From positions 11,375 through 75,374 of the forward strand of contig CAYUXW010000003.1 of assembly GCA_964449115.1 (NCBI GenBank): a stretch of 64,000 nt of DNA. Direction: 5' to 3'. Both the position numbers and the translations under genes were made by a program. Numbering within the stretch: the first letter of the stretch is position 1; every line of letters starts with the position of its first letter. Source of the DNA: UBA1783 sp964449115 (lineage in GTDB: Bacteria > Bacillota_I > Bacilli_A > Erysipelotrichales > Erysipelotrichaceae). Below the pieces are notes generated by a model. The model saw nothing but the letters and a program-made list of their open reading frames with translations. It did no database searches and was not told the DNA's origin. Below, piece by piece: positions 1-7,534 of the stretch.

Positions 1-197
1 TTATTTCTTTGTAAATGGCCAATAAGATGCCACTGGATATCTTTTGGTGTTTCTTCAACTTTTAAAAGGAGCTCCTGAACTCTGTTTTCACCAAAGATTT
101 TAAATCCTTGATTATAAAGTTCCATAATTTCTTCTACAGAGCGATTTTTAGAGACTACTACAATTTTATCCTTTAGATGCAACAATTCATTTTTCAT
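1..197 (-). CDS. yggS: YggS-family PLP homeostasis protein, 5' part only
   Basis: The reverse strand from an ATG at 197 reads through to the window edge without a stop, giving about 65 residues. It contains KDKIVVVSKNRS, IFGENRVQELL and WHLIGHLQRN, the hallmark N-terminal motifs of the YggS/YlmE/PROSC pyridoxal-phosphate homeostasis family. The family binds PLP without known catalysis and buffers cytosolic PLP. The lysine that normally holds PLP lies in a VaVSK-type segment, and VVVSK is present here. The gene runs off the left end, so completeness cannot be judged. It is divergent from dapL with about 80 bases between them. Confidence 0.85.
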   Translation of the reverse strand, partial: MKNELLHLKDKIVVVSKNRSVEEIMELYNQGFKIFGENRVQELLLKVEETPKDIQWHLIGHLQRN

Positions 198-276
198 AGA
201 TATCCACTTCCTTAGCAACAAAGAAATACCACTTTCTCTAAATTAGTATATAATAAAAACGAAAGAAGGTGTCAAG

Positions 277-1440
277 ATGCTTAATAAAGATTTACTGCAG
301 ATGGAAACAAAAGATGTTTACGCCAAGGTAACAGAAAAGGTAAACGCTTTCAAAAGCGAAAATCCTAAAGCGGAAATTATTTCACTGGGAATAGGGGATG
401 TTTCCAAGCCGATTGTTAAGCCCATTATTGATGCGATGCATAAGGCAGTAGATGATTTGGCAGATATAGCAACCTTCAAAGGCTATGGTGGATATTATGG
501 TTATGATTTTTTAAGGGAAGCAATACTTAAAAATGAATATGAGGAATATGGATTTGCCAAAGCGGAAATTTATGTTTCTGATGGAACAAAAACAGATTCA
601 ACCAGTATTTTAGAATTATTTGATAAAAACAGCGTGTTGTTACTGGCTAATCCAACTTATCCAATTTATCGAGATGGAGCAGCAGCATTAAGTAGAAAAG
701 TGGAGTATACAACTCTTGATGAAAATTTTGTAATGGAAGTTCCTGATGAAAAATATGACATCATTTATATTTGTTCCCCAAATAATCCGGTTGGAAATGC
801 CTACACCAAAAAAGATTTAGAAAAATGGATTGATTATGCCTTAAAAAATAAGGCAGTTATAATATTTGATAATGTTTATCAGGGATTTGTTAGAAGTAAA
901 GATGTTCCAAAAAGCATTTATGAAATTAAAGGGGCCAAAGAATGTGTCATTGAACTTAGAAGTTTTTCAAAAGTTGCCTCTTTTACTGGGCTGAGATGCT
1001 CATATTATGTTATTCCTAATCAGATTTATCAGGATATAAATGTTGTTTGGAAAAGAAGAACCATGAATAGATTTAATGGAGCCAGCTACATAGCTCAAAA
1101 AGCAGCTGAAGCGGTATATTTGCCAGAGTCACAAAAACTTATTAAGGAGAATCTGGATTATTATTTAGAAAATGCTAAAATCTTAAAAGAAGGATTTCAG
1201 AAAGCCGGTTATGAAGTATTTGGGGGAAAAGATGCTCCATTTATGTGGGTAAAATCCAAAAATCAGAAAACTAGCTGGCAAATGTTTGACTACTTCTTAA
1301 AAAAACTAAATATTATTGTAATTCCAGGTATAATTTTTGGTACTGCAGGAGATAACTTTATAAGAATATCAGCTTTAGGCACAAGAGAAGATGGCCGAAA
1401 GTGTATTGAAAGGATTTTAAAAGATGAAGAAAAGAATTAG
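277..1440 (+). CDS. dapL: LL-diaminopimelate aminotransferase-like class I aminotransferase
   Basis: 387 residues, fold-type I PLP aminotransferase. Visible features are LGIGDVSKP (about 37-45), the SDGTKTD loop (about 101-107), NPTYP (125-129), NNPVG (169-173), D198 and Y201 in IIFDNVYQGF, and the PLP lysine K232 in SFSKVASFTG. Together these match DapL, which converts tetrahydrodipicolinate to LL-diaminopimelate for lysine and peptidoglycan synthesis. An AAGAAGGTG ribosome site precedes the ATG. The 3' end overlaps the next gene by 17 bases, so the aminotransferase and the symporter are probably co-translated. That coupling to an amino-acid carrier leaves open a different amino-acid substrate, although the residues favour DapL. 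Confidence 0.82.
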   Translation: MLNKDLLQMETKDVYAKVTEKVNAFKSENPKAEIISLGIGDVSKPIVKPIIDAMHKAVDDLADIATFKGYGGYYGYDFLREAILKNEYEEYGFAKAEIYVSDGTKTDSTSILELFDKNSVLLLANPTYPIYRDGAAALSRKVEYTTLDENFVMEVPDEKYDIIYICSPNNPVGNAYTKKDLEKWIDYALKNKAVIIFDNVYQGFVRSKDVPKSIYEIKGAKECVIELRSFSKVASFTGLRCSYYVIPNQIYQDINVVWKRRTMNRFNGASYIAQKAAEAVYLPESQKLIKENLDYYLENAKILKEGFQKAGYEVFGGKDAPFMWVKSKNQKTSWQMFDYFLKKLNIIVIPGIIFGTAGDNFIRISALGTREDGRKCIERILKDEEKN

Positions 1441-2599
1441 TTCTCTAACAATAGCAGCATTGATATTAGCGATAATCTGTGGGCTGCTATTTAAAGAAAA
1501 AGTATTAGTAATAGATTTTATTGGGACAATTTATATAAATTTATTAAAATTTATGATTGGACCAATAGTTTTTACCAGCATTGCTGCTACAATATATGAT
1601 TCCTCAAGAAAAAAGGGAAACCTGATTGTTAAATCAGTTTTTATATTTACAGTGATGTTTCTGGCCACCTTCTTTCTAACATCAATTATTGTTGTAATTA
1701 TTGATCCTGCCAAAGGATTTGTCTTTGAATTATCAGCTTATGAAGGCACGTTAGGCAGTTTAAATATAAAAGATATCATAATTAATTTATTTCCAACAAA
1801 CATTATTAACATGTTTCAAACAAATCAGTTATTTGCGATTATCTTTTTTGCCTATTTAGTTGGGTTCAGTGCTACAAAAGTTGAAAAAGGAGAATTAATC
1901 ATTAATCTAATAGAAAGTTTTAGAGATATCTTGTTTAAAATATTGGAGTTTATCATGTATTTAACCCCATTAGCAGTTTTTTCATTAATGTCAGCTACTG
2001 TAGCCAAATATGGAACGGCTATATTTGGAGTAGGAATTAAGTATATATTAACAGCTTATCTTTCAGGATTTGTTACGATGGTTGTGGTAATGATATTGCC
2101 TGTATGGTTTTTTGCCAAGATGAATCTAATAACCTTTGTTAAAAAGACTTATAAAATTTGGCTGATAACCATGACCACCTGTTCATCAGCAGCGACTTTA
2201 CCTACTACAATGAAGCTGTGTAAAGAAGAATTAAATATTGATGAAAAGATAACTGATGTCGTTGTTCCTCTGGGATGTACGATTCATATGTGCGGAGGAG
2301 CAGTATCATTTGCCTTGTTGGGCTTATTTAACAGCAGCTTGTTTGGAATTGAAGTTACACTGACCACTTATGTCATCATGATAGTAGCATCGCTGTTAAT
2401 AAATATGTCAGCTCCAGGAATACCAAATGGAGGAGTTGTTATTGGAGCAACATATTTACAACTATTAGGTATACCGCTGGACTTTATTGGCTTCTATAGT
2501 GGAATTTATAAAATACTGGATATGTTATATACAACATTGAATGTCAGCGGAGACATAACCGCAAATGTGATTATCGATGCTCTAGAAAATAAGGAATAA
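1424..2599 (+). CDS. Dicarboxylate/amino acid:cation symporter (DAACS family)
   Basis: 391 residues, hydrophobic throughout, with the DAACS (GltP/SstT/DctA) layout: N-terminal helices, the serine-rich re-entrant loop TTCSSAATLPTT (about 248-259), VVPLGCTIHMCGGA and a late MSAPGIPNGGVV loop. Family members import glutamate, aspartate, serine/threonine or C4-dicarboxylates with Na+ or H+. The start overlaps dapL by 17 bases with an AAAAGATGAAGAAAAG context, suggesting translational coupling. The substrate cannot be fixed from sequence. The canonical asparagine-rich cation-site motif (NMDG in classic members) is not obvious; PLGCTIHMCGG stands there instead, as in divergent Bacillota members. 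Confidence 0.85.
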   Translation: MKKRISSLTIAALILAIICGLLFKEKVLVIDFIGTIYINLLKFMIGPIVFTSIAATIYDSSRKKGNLIVKSVFIFTVMFLATFFLTSIIVVIIDPAKGFVFELSAYEGTLGSLNIKDIIINLFPTNIINMFQTNQLFAIIFFAYLVGFSATKVEKGELIINLIESFRDILFKILEFIMYLTPLAVFSLMSATVAKYGTAIFGVGIKYILTAYLSGFVTMVVVMILPVWFFAKMNLITFVKKTYKIWLITMTTCSSAATLPTTMKLCKEELNIDEKITDVVVPLGCTIHMCGGAVSFALLGLFNSSLFGIEVTLTTYVIMIVASLLINMSAPGIPNGGVVIGATYLQLLGIPLDFIGFYSGIYKILDMLYTTLNVSGDITANVIIDALENKE

Positions 2600-2624
2600 T
2601 TAAAATGAAAGACAAGTATAAATT

Positions 2625-3407
2625 ATGAGAATTATATTTGTCTTTTTTCTTGGAACAGTATTTGGCAGTTTTATCAATGCGACAGCCTATAGGATAGTAA
2701 GAAAAATGGATTTTATCTTTGCCAGGTCAAGTTGTCCTATCTGTCATCAGCAACTGTCCTTTTTAGATATGATTCCAATAATAAGTTATGTACTTATGAA
2801 GGGAAGATGTAGGTATTGCAGGAATGTTGTTTCTAAAAGATATTTAGTTACAGAAGTTTTAGGGGGATTAAATGCAACAGTCTGTTGGAATTTACCCAGG
2901 ATAATAGAAGTTAAAGTATTATATTTTGTCATTTTTAATATTTTGTTATTGATATCCCTGATAGATTTTGAAACAAAAGAGATAAGTGATTTTTATCAAA
3001 TATTTTTATTATCGGCAGTGGTAATAACAATATTAATAGAAGGGATGAGTTTCAATAATTTTATTGGAATGACAATTATAAGTTTACCTTTATTGATAAT
3101 TGCCTTATTAACAAATTCAATTGGTGGAGCAGATGTAAAATTGTTTTTCACTTTAGGATTATTGACCAAAACAGAAGGAATTCTAATAATCTACTTAATG
3201 ACAATTGTATTTGCCAGTGTTTTCGCTCTTTATAGACTAAAGAAAGAAAAAAATAAAAAAGAAGAAATAGCCTTGATTCCTTTTATATATTTGTCCTTTT
3301 TTACATACATAGGATTTGAAAAATACCTGTTAAATTGGTTCATATTGTGGTGTCACATACCTGTTAAATTGGTTCATATTGTGGTTGACTTAGCAGTTAG
3401 ATTTTAG
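2625..3407 (+). CDS. Type IV prepilin peptidase (A24 family), C-terminus altered by a tandem duplication
   Basis: 260 residues, multi-pass membrane aspartic protease that cleaves prepilin leaders and can N-methylate the new N-terminus. The N-terminal cytoplasmic domain has a tetracysteine zinc motif (C37, C40, C62, C65). The catalytic aspartates are D114 in LIDFETKEISD and D170 in GGADVK, the latter a variant of the usual GxGD. Family members in Bacillota serve competence pili or secretion. No pilin genes are nearby, so it is an orphan here. The last 28 or so residues are encoded by two 34-bp direct repeats in different frames; without the second copy the protein would end WLT-stop at 3391-3393. 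No clear ribosome site precedes the ATG. Confidence 0.85.
   Translation: MRIIFVFFLGTVFGSFINATAYRIVRKMDFIFARSSCPICHQQLSFLDMIPIISYVLMKGRCRYCRNVVSKRYLVTEVLGGLNATVCWNLPRIIEVKVLYFVIFNILLLISLIDFETKEISDFYQIFLLSAVVITILIEGMSFNNFIGMTIISLPLLIIALLTNSIGGADVKLFFTLGLLTKTEGILIIYLMTIVFASVFALYRLKKEKNKKEEIALIPFIYLSFFTYIGFEKYLLNWFILWCHIPVKLVHIVVDLAVRF
3323..3384 (+). repeat. 34-bp-period tandem direct repeat at the end of the prepilin peptidase gene
   Basis: The unit starting ATACCTGTTAAATTGG occurs at 3323 and again at 3357, period 34, with the shared part running through CATATTGTGG. Because 34 is not a multiple of three, the second copy is read in a different frame. Confidence 0.9.
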
Positions 3408-3413
3408 TATTAT
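3385..3413 (+). promoter_or_regulatory. Predicted sigma-A promoter for rpmH-rnpA-yidC-jag
   Basis: TTGACT (3385-3390), a 17-base spacer, then TATTAT (3408-3413) with TATAAT overlapping at 3411-3416. It overlaps the end of the prepilin peptidase gene and sits about 48 bases before the rpmH start. Confidence 0.75.
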
Positions 3414-3460
3414 AATAAGGCAATTGCTCTATTATTATTAATTTTCGGGAGGTGTCTAAA

Positions 3461-3595
3461 ATGAAAAGAACTTATCAACCGAGCAAAAGAAAACGTTCAA
3501 GAGTCGTAGGCTTTAGAGCACGTATGAAGACTGTGGGTGGACGTAGAATCTTAGCAAGAAAACGTGCTAAAGGCAGAAAAGTAATATCTGAATAA
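3461..3595 (+). CDS. rpmH: 50S ribosomal protein L34
   Basis: A 44-residue ORF, MKRTYQPSKRKRSRVVGFRA at the start and RAKGRKVISE at the end, rich in Arg and Lys. This is an unmistakable L34: the MKRTyQPskrKR opening and the GFRARM and GRRILARKRAKGRK blocks are all in place. An excellent GGGAGGTG ribosome site lies 8 bases before the ATG. It is the first gene of the conserved rpmH-rnpA-yidC-jag order. In most Bacillota dnaA and oriC are immediately upstream; here a prepilin peptidase occupies that position instead. Confidence 0.97.
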   Translation: MKRTYQPSKRKRSRVVGFRARMKTVGGRRILARKRAKGRKVISE

Positions 3596-3598
3596 AGA

Positions 3599-3623
3599 GA
3601 GTTGTCGTTGGCAACTTTTTTTA
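3599..3623 (+). terminator. Weak terminator/attenuator hairpin between rpmH and rnpA
   Basis: AGAGTTG, a seven-base loop, CAACTTTTTTT. The stem is short (five strong pairs plus a G-U and an A-U), so it probably reduces rather than stops read-through, keeping RnpA below L34 level. Confidence 0.45.
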
Positions 3624-3634
3624 CCTATTAGATT

Positions 3635-3964
3635 ATGAGAAAAGAATTAAGAGTTAAGACTAATGAAGATTTCCAAAAAATTATCACTTGTGGTAAATGC
3701 AAAACAAGTCGCAGTTTTGTTATGTATTATCACCCAGCTGAAAAAGAACACGATAGAATTGGAATCTCCGTAGGTAAAAAAATAGGCAACGCGGTCATAA
3801 GAAACAAGGTAAAAAGACAGGTAAGAATGATGATTCAGCAGTCATGTAGTTTTAAAACAGGTTATGACTATATATTCATCGTAAGAAACAAGTATTTACA
3901 GTCTGATTATCAAAACAACAAAAAAGATTTGTCACGACTATATGATTCAGTTTATAATAGATAA
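3635..3964 (+). CDS. rnpA: Ribonuclease P protein component
   Basis: 109 residues. RnpA binds the catalytic RNase P RNA and helps mature tRNA 5' ends. The family signature is present as RIGISVGKKIGNAVIRNKVKRQVR (written in two parts: RIGISVGKKIGNAV, then IRNKVKRQVR), which contains the basic RNR-type helix that contacts the RNA; the usual second R is K here. The length is typical (105-125). The start ATG lies just beyond the hairpin T-tract with little Shine-Dalgarno complementarity, which suggests low translation. Confidence 0.95.
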   Translation: MRKELRVKTNEDFQKIITCGKCKTSRSFVMYYHPAEKEHDRIGISVGKKIGNAVIRNKVKRQVRMMIQQSCSFKTGYDYIFIVRNKYLQSDYQNNKKDLSRLYDSVYNR

Positions 3965-3994
3965 TGGCAGTCTGAGTGAAGGAGAAATTTAATA

Positions 3995-4888
3995 ATGAAA
4001 AAAATTATTTCTAACAAAAAAACACTAATCGTGATTTTATTAGTTATGGTAGCTGTTCTTGCTGGATGTCAAAGAAACGTCGACCAAAGTGGTGCAACTT
4101 TACCAGAGAAGATAATTTACTTGTCTACTCCATGGAAAGATATGCTTAACGAAAGCTTTTTTACCGCCATCTTTGTCTATCCATTAGCACAGTGTGTTAA
4201 CTTTATTGGCACAAAATTAAATAGCAGTTTTTTAGGAATTGTTATCACAACAATTTTATTTAATGTTATTACTTTAAGCTTTACAGTAAAATCTACTGTA
4301 TCAGCTCAAAAAATCCAATTGCTTCAGCCTGAATTGGCAAGAATCCAAGCGAAGTATGAAGGAAGAGACGATCAAAATGCCAAAATGATGCAGGCTCAAG
4401 AAATGCAGACATTGTATGCTAAACACGGCATCAATCCTTTAGGGTCACTTGTAACACCTTTGTTACAGATTCCTATTATGATTTCTATGTTCTACGCTGT
4501 TCAAAGAGCAGATGTTGTATGTAATGGTTCATTTTTAGGTATTCCACTATCAATTAAACCATCAGCTGCTTTTAATGATTTAGCTAATGGATGGCCTATT
4601 GCAGTATTATTTGTCTTGATGGTAATTTTTCAATTCGTATCAAGTAAGATTCCACAATATTTGGCAGAAAAGAAAAAGAAAGAAGCAAAGAACTATCGCG
4701 CCTATAAAGATCAGGGCCAACAGGCACCTAACAACAATATGATGATGTATAGTATGGTGGCTATGGTTGCTTTATTAGGTTTAAACTGGCCAGCAGCAAT
4801 GACTGTTTATTGGTTGGTGAGCGCTTTAGCAAACGTTATTAAAACATTATATGTTCAAAAGAGGTATATTGATAATGAACAGGTATGA
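3995..4888 (+). CDS. yidC: Membrane protein insertase YidC/OxaA (lipoprotein type)
   Basis: 297 residues. It begins with a lipoprotein signal peptide whose lipobox VLAG-C puts the lipidated cysteine at residue 25, as in Gram-positive SpoIIIJ/YidC. The conserved hydrophobic core follows: FLGIVITTILFNVI, the LLQPELARIQAKY helical hairpin, GINPLGSLVTPLLQIPIMIS, and closing helices MAMVALLGLNWPAAMTVYW. The protein inserts and folds membrane proteins with or after SecYEG. AAGGAG precedes the ATG. The 3' end overlaps the jag start by 14 bases. Confidence 0.95.
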   Translation: MKKIISNKKTLIVILLVMVAVLAGCQRNVDQSGATLPEKIIYLSTPWKDMLNESFFTAIFVYPLAQCVNFIGTKLNSSFLGIVITTILFNVITLSFTVKSTVSAQKIQLLQPELARIQAKYEGRDDQNAKMMQAQEMQTLYAKHGINPLGSLVTPLLQIPIMISMFYAVQRADVVCNGSFLGIPLSIKPSAAFNDLANGWPIAVLFVLMVIFQFVSSKIPQYLAEKKKKEAKNYRAYKDQGQQAPNNNMMMYSMVAMVALLGLNWPAAMTVYWLVSALANVIKTLYVQKRYIDNEQV

Positions 4889-5489
4889 AGCTAAAAATTT
4901 AGAAGAAGCTATCGAACTTGCCTGTGCAGATAAAAAAGTAACAAAAGAACAATTAAATTATTTTGTTATTGAAGAAAAACCAGGCGGAATATTCGGTATC
5001 GGAGCTAAAGCAATAATTGAAGCTTATTGCACAAAAGATATTGAGGATTTTATCTTTAACTATATTAGACAGTATTTTGAAAATATTAATATGGACTGTG
5101 AAATAGTTGTTGAGTCAAATGATGATGGCTTTGATGTGAAATTAAATGCTGAAAATAATGCTGTAATTATTGGCAAAGCTGGACAAACACTGCAGGCAAT
5201 TACCAATGTTGTCAAAGGAGCAGCCAGCTCAAAGTTTAAAAGACATGTCAACCTGTTAATTGACGTTAACAATTATAAAGAAGAGCGCTATGAAAAGTTG
5301 AAATCGATGGTCGGAAGAATTGCTAAAACAGTTCAAAAAACAAAGGTTTCAGCTAGATTAGGTCAGATGTCTAATGATGAAAGAAGAGTAATTCATCAGT
5401 ATTTATCAACCTTTTCAAATATCAAAACTGAATCAGAAGGCGAAGGAAATAATCGCCGACTAAAAATAATTTACGATTCAAAAAAATAA
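4875..5489 (+). CDS. jag: Jag/KhpB RNA-binding protein (Jag-N, KH, R3H)
   Basis: 204 residues from the ATG at 4875, chosen because AGAGG lies 9 bases upstream; an in-frame upstream codon at 4851 would lack this site. Domains in order: Jag-N (MNRYEAKNLEEAIELA, with GGIFGIGAK), a KH domain with the GKAGQTLQAI loop, and a C-terminal R3H domain (RLGQMSNDERRVIHQYLS). Jag/KhpB pairs with KhpA to bind RNA and influences cell elongation in Bacillota. Translational overlap with yidC is the usual arrangement. Confidence 0.93.
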   Translation: MNRYEAKNLEEAIELACADKKVTKEQLNYFVIEEKPGGIFGIGAKAIIEAYCTKDIEDFIFNYIRQYFENINMDCEIVVESNDDGFDVKLNAENNAVIIGKAGQTLQAITNVVKGAASSKFKRHVNLLIDVNNYKEERYEKLKSMVGRIAKTVQKTKVSARLGQMSNDERRVIHQYLSTFSNIKTESEGEGNNRRLKIIYDSKK

Positions 5490-5498
5490 TAGGGAGTT

Positions 5499-5536
5499 AC
5501 ACCTCTGCTTACAATAATAGGTAGAGGTGTTTTTTT
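5499..5536 (+). terminator. Terminator-like hairpin after jag that also contains the next gene's ribosome site
   Basis: ACACCTCT (5499-5506) pairs perfectly with AGAGGTGT (5523-5530), followed by six Ts that end exactly at the ATG of the ABC gene (5537). The 3' arm AGAGGTG is the only Shine-Dalgarno candidate for that gene. Confidence 0.8.
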
Positions 5537-6382
5537 ATGCTTGAAATAATTAATTTATCAAAAAAATATGGTGAAAAAGATGTTTTAAGAAATATTAGTT
5601 TTACTATTGAAAAAGGACAAATAGTTTCAATAATAGGAAATAACGGCAGTGGTAAAACAACCTTATTTAAATTGATATTAAATCTACTGGAAAAGGATAA
5701 TGGCAAAATAGAATTTGAAAAAAAGAATATAGAAAATCAGAAAATTGGATATTTACCCGAACAGAGAAGTTTGTATCAGGATTGTACAGTTTGGCAACAT
5801 TTAAAACTAATAACGGGGATAAACAAAATAGAAAATGAAAAAGAAGAAATAGAAAACTGGCTCTATAAGATGGAATTATATGAACACAAGGACAAGAAAG
5901 TCTATACACTATCAAAAGGAAATCAACAAAAACTGGCTTTGATTGTGTGTCTAATAAAAAGACCAGAAATTGTTGTTATGGATGAACCATTTACTGGTCT
6001 GGATTATGAAAATATTGCTATCTTTTTAAGAGAAATAAAACAAATGAAAAAAGAAAACAGAATAATACTGATCTCTTCTCATATATATCAGCCAATTAAT
6101 CAAATCTGTGATAGATATATTTGTATAAATAAAGCTAGAATCAAGTTGGATATAAAAAAGGAAGATCTCATTAAAGAAGAAAAAAGAACAATAGTAGTAA
6201 ATGATAAAGATTTATTGCATGATGAACAAATATTGTCAAAGCTGATTACTGATAAAGAAATAAGGTATATCGTTGAAAATAAAACTGCAGCTCAAACTAT
6301 AGTAAAAAGATTAATAAAGGAAAACAGGACAATTAATTATTATGGGCCGCTGACAATTGAGGATAAAATTAAACAAATATGA
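5537..6382 (+). CDS. ABC transporter ATP-binding protein (ABC-2 exporter type)
   Basis: 281 residues. Walker A GNNGSGKTT (about 34-42), Q-loop region YLPEQRSLYQD, signature LSKGNQQ (125-131), Walker B VVMDEP (about 147-151), D-loop GLD and the switch histidine in ISSHIYQP are all present, so it should hydrolyse ATP. The PEQRSLY and short C-terminal tail match the NatA/CcmA/bacitracin-exporter group. The stop overlaps the permease start by four bases (ATGA). Translation must start inside or next to the upstream hairpin, implying tight control. The exported substrate is unknown. Confidence 0.88.
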   Translation: MLEIINLSKKYGEKDVLRNISFTIEKGQIVSIIGNNGSGKTTLFKLILNLLEKDNGKIEFEKKNIENQKIGYLPEQRSLYQDCTVWQHLKLITGINKIENEKEEIENWLYKMELYEHKDKKVYTLSKGNQQKLALIVCLIKRPEIVVMDEPFTGLDYENIAIFLREIKQMKKENRIILISSHIYQPINQICDRYICINKARIKLDIKKEDLIKEEKRTIVVNDKDLLHDEQILSKLITDKEIRYIVENKTAAQTIVKRLIKENRTINYYGPLTIEDKIKQI

Positions 6383-7515
6383 AAGAATTGATTAAGTTTG
6401 ATCTTAGAAGAAGATTTATCAATAAATCAACAATTATAGTTAACATACTGCTTTTTGTGATGATTATATGCTGTTTTCATATTGATTATATTTTAAAAGA
6501 TGAAGCATTTATTGATACAGTATTGATTGATACCAGTTTGATAGAATATTCTGACTTGTTTTTAGAGTTGAGTGATGAGCAACTGACATATAAGCTTTCA
6601 GATGAAAAAAATAAGGAGAATGAAGTAATATTACATCTAAATGAGAAGTGGCAAATAATAAGCAAATATGAATTAGATCAAAAAACTAGAGAAAGAATAA
6701 CTGAAGATATTAAAAAGGCAGTTATTAAGAAATATAAATTATCGCATCAGTTTCTAAGCTCTTTTATTGATGAATTTGTAAGAATTGATCCAGAAGTGGT
6801 TATAAAGAATAATGAAGTTATTGACGGAAGCATAGTTATAGTTCTGGCTATTTCCTTTTTTCTGATAATCAATTATGGCTGTACTTCCAGCAATGAAATA
6901 ATAATTGAAAAATCTACTGGAATCCTAAATATAATTCTAACCAATATAGATGCAAAAAAGCACCTGTTAGAAAAGATAATCGTTTCTTATATCATCTTTT
7001 TAACTCAAATTATGATAAAATTTTTACAATTGTCCATAAGCTATCTGATTAGATTCATTCAGGATAGGTGTTTAGGATTAAAAAACTTTATTGACAGGAT
7101 TTTTATTATATCAACAGAAAGTGGTGGAAGTGAACTGACAATAGAAAAAATCATGCTGCTAGTGATAATCATGATTTTCAATCTTTTATTAATTCAATTA
7201 ATTATCATCTTGATAACCAGTAAATATACCAATGGACAACAAATGGCATCATTTCAAGGTTTGCTATATGTCGGATTGCTAATAATATATTATTCAGTCA
7301 TGATTGTCAGTGAACAATTGATAAAGAGCAGAATAATCAGCTATATCAGTTATCTTCCCATATTTTCAATGGTATTTATTCCCCAGAAGATAATTGGTTC
7401 AAGTATAAGTGGATGGGACTCACTGTTTGCATCGGCCTTGGTGGTGATTGCAATAATTGTCTTAATAAATAAGGGCTCAGACAGGTATAAACGAAACTTG
7501 CTGATACAAAAATAA
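6379..7515 (+). CDS. ABC-2 type permease (NatB-like)
   Basis: 378 residues. An N-terminal helix (about 18-38), a large extracytoplasmic domain rich in charged residues (about 40-175), then five or so helices. The GCTSSNEIIIEKSTGILNIILT segment is the typical NatB/YhaP coupling region (STGilEiilts). With the preceding ATPase it forms a two-gene exporter; relatives extrude Na+ or antimicrobial peptides. It shares the final hairpin with the convergent rarA gene. Substrate unknown. Confidence 0.8.
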   Translation: MKELIKFDLRRRFINKSTIIVNILLFVMIICCFHIDYILKDEAFIDTVLIDTSLIEYSDLFLELSDEQLTYKLSDEKNKENEVILHLNEKWQIISKYELDQKTRERITEDIKKAVIKKYKLSHQFLSSFIDEFVRIDPEVVIKNNEVIDGSIVIVLAISFFLIINYGCTSSNEIIIEKSTGILNIILTNIDAKKHLLEKIIVSYIIFLTQIMIKFLQLSISYLIRFIQDRCLGLKNFIDRIFIISTESGGSELTIEKIMLLVIIMIFNLLLIQLIIILITSKYTNGQQMASFQGLLYVGLLIIYYSVMIVSEQLIKSRIISYISYLPIFSMVFIPQKIIGSSISGWDSLFASALVVIAIIVLINKGSDRYKRNLLIQK

Positions 7516-7534
7516 TCGTGAATTCACGATTATT
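7511..7534. terminator. Bidirectional terminator: 24-base perfect palindrome
   Basis: A perfect palindrome (AATAATCGTG, then AATT, then CACGATTATT) with T-rich sequence on both sides. The stop codons of both convergent genes lie inside it. Confidence 0.85.

Noticed and set aside
3300..3460. Replication origin upstream of rpmH
   Set aside because: No cluster of TTATNCACA boxes and no dnaA gene; only a promoter and a tandem repeat.
4851..4874. Upstream start for jag
   Set aside because: It is in frame but lies in yidC without a ribosome site; AGAGG is properly spaced before 4875.
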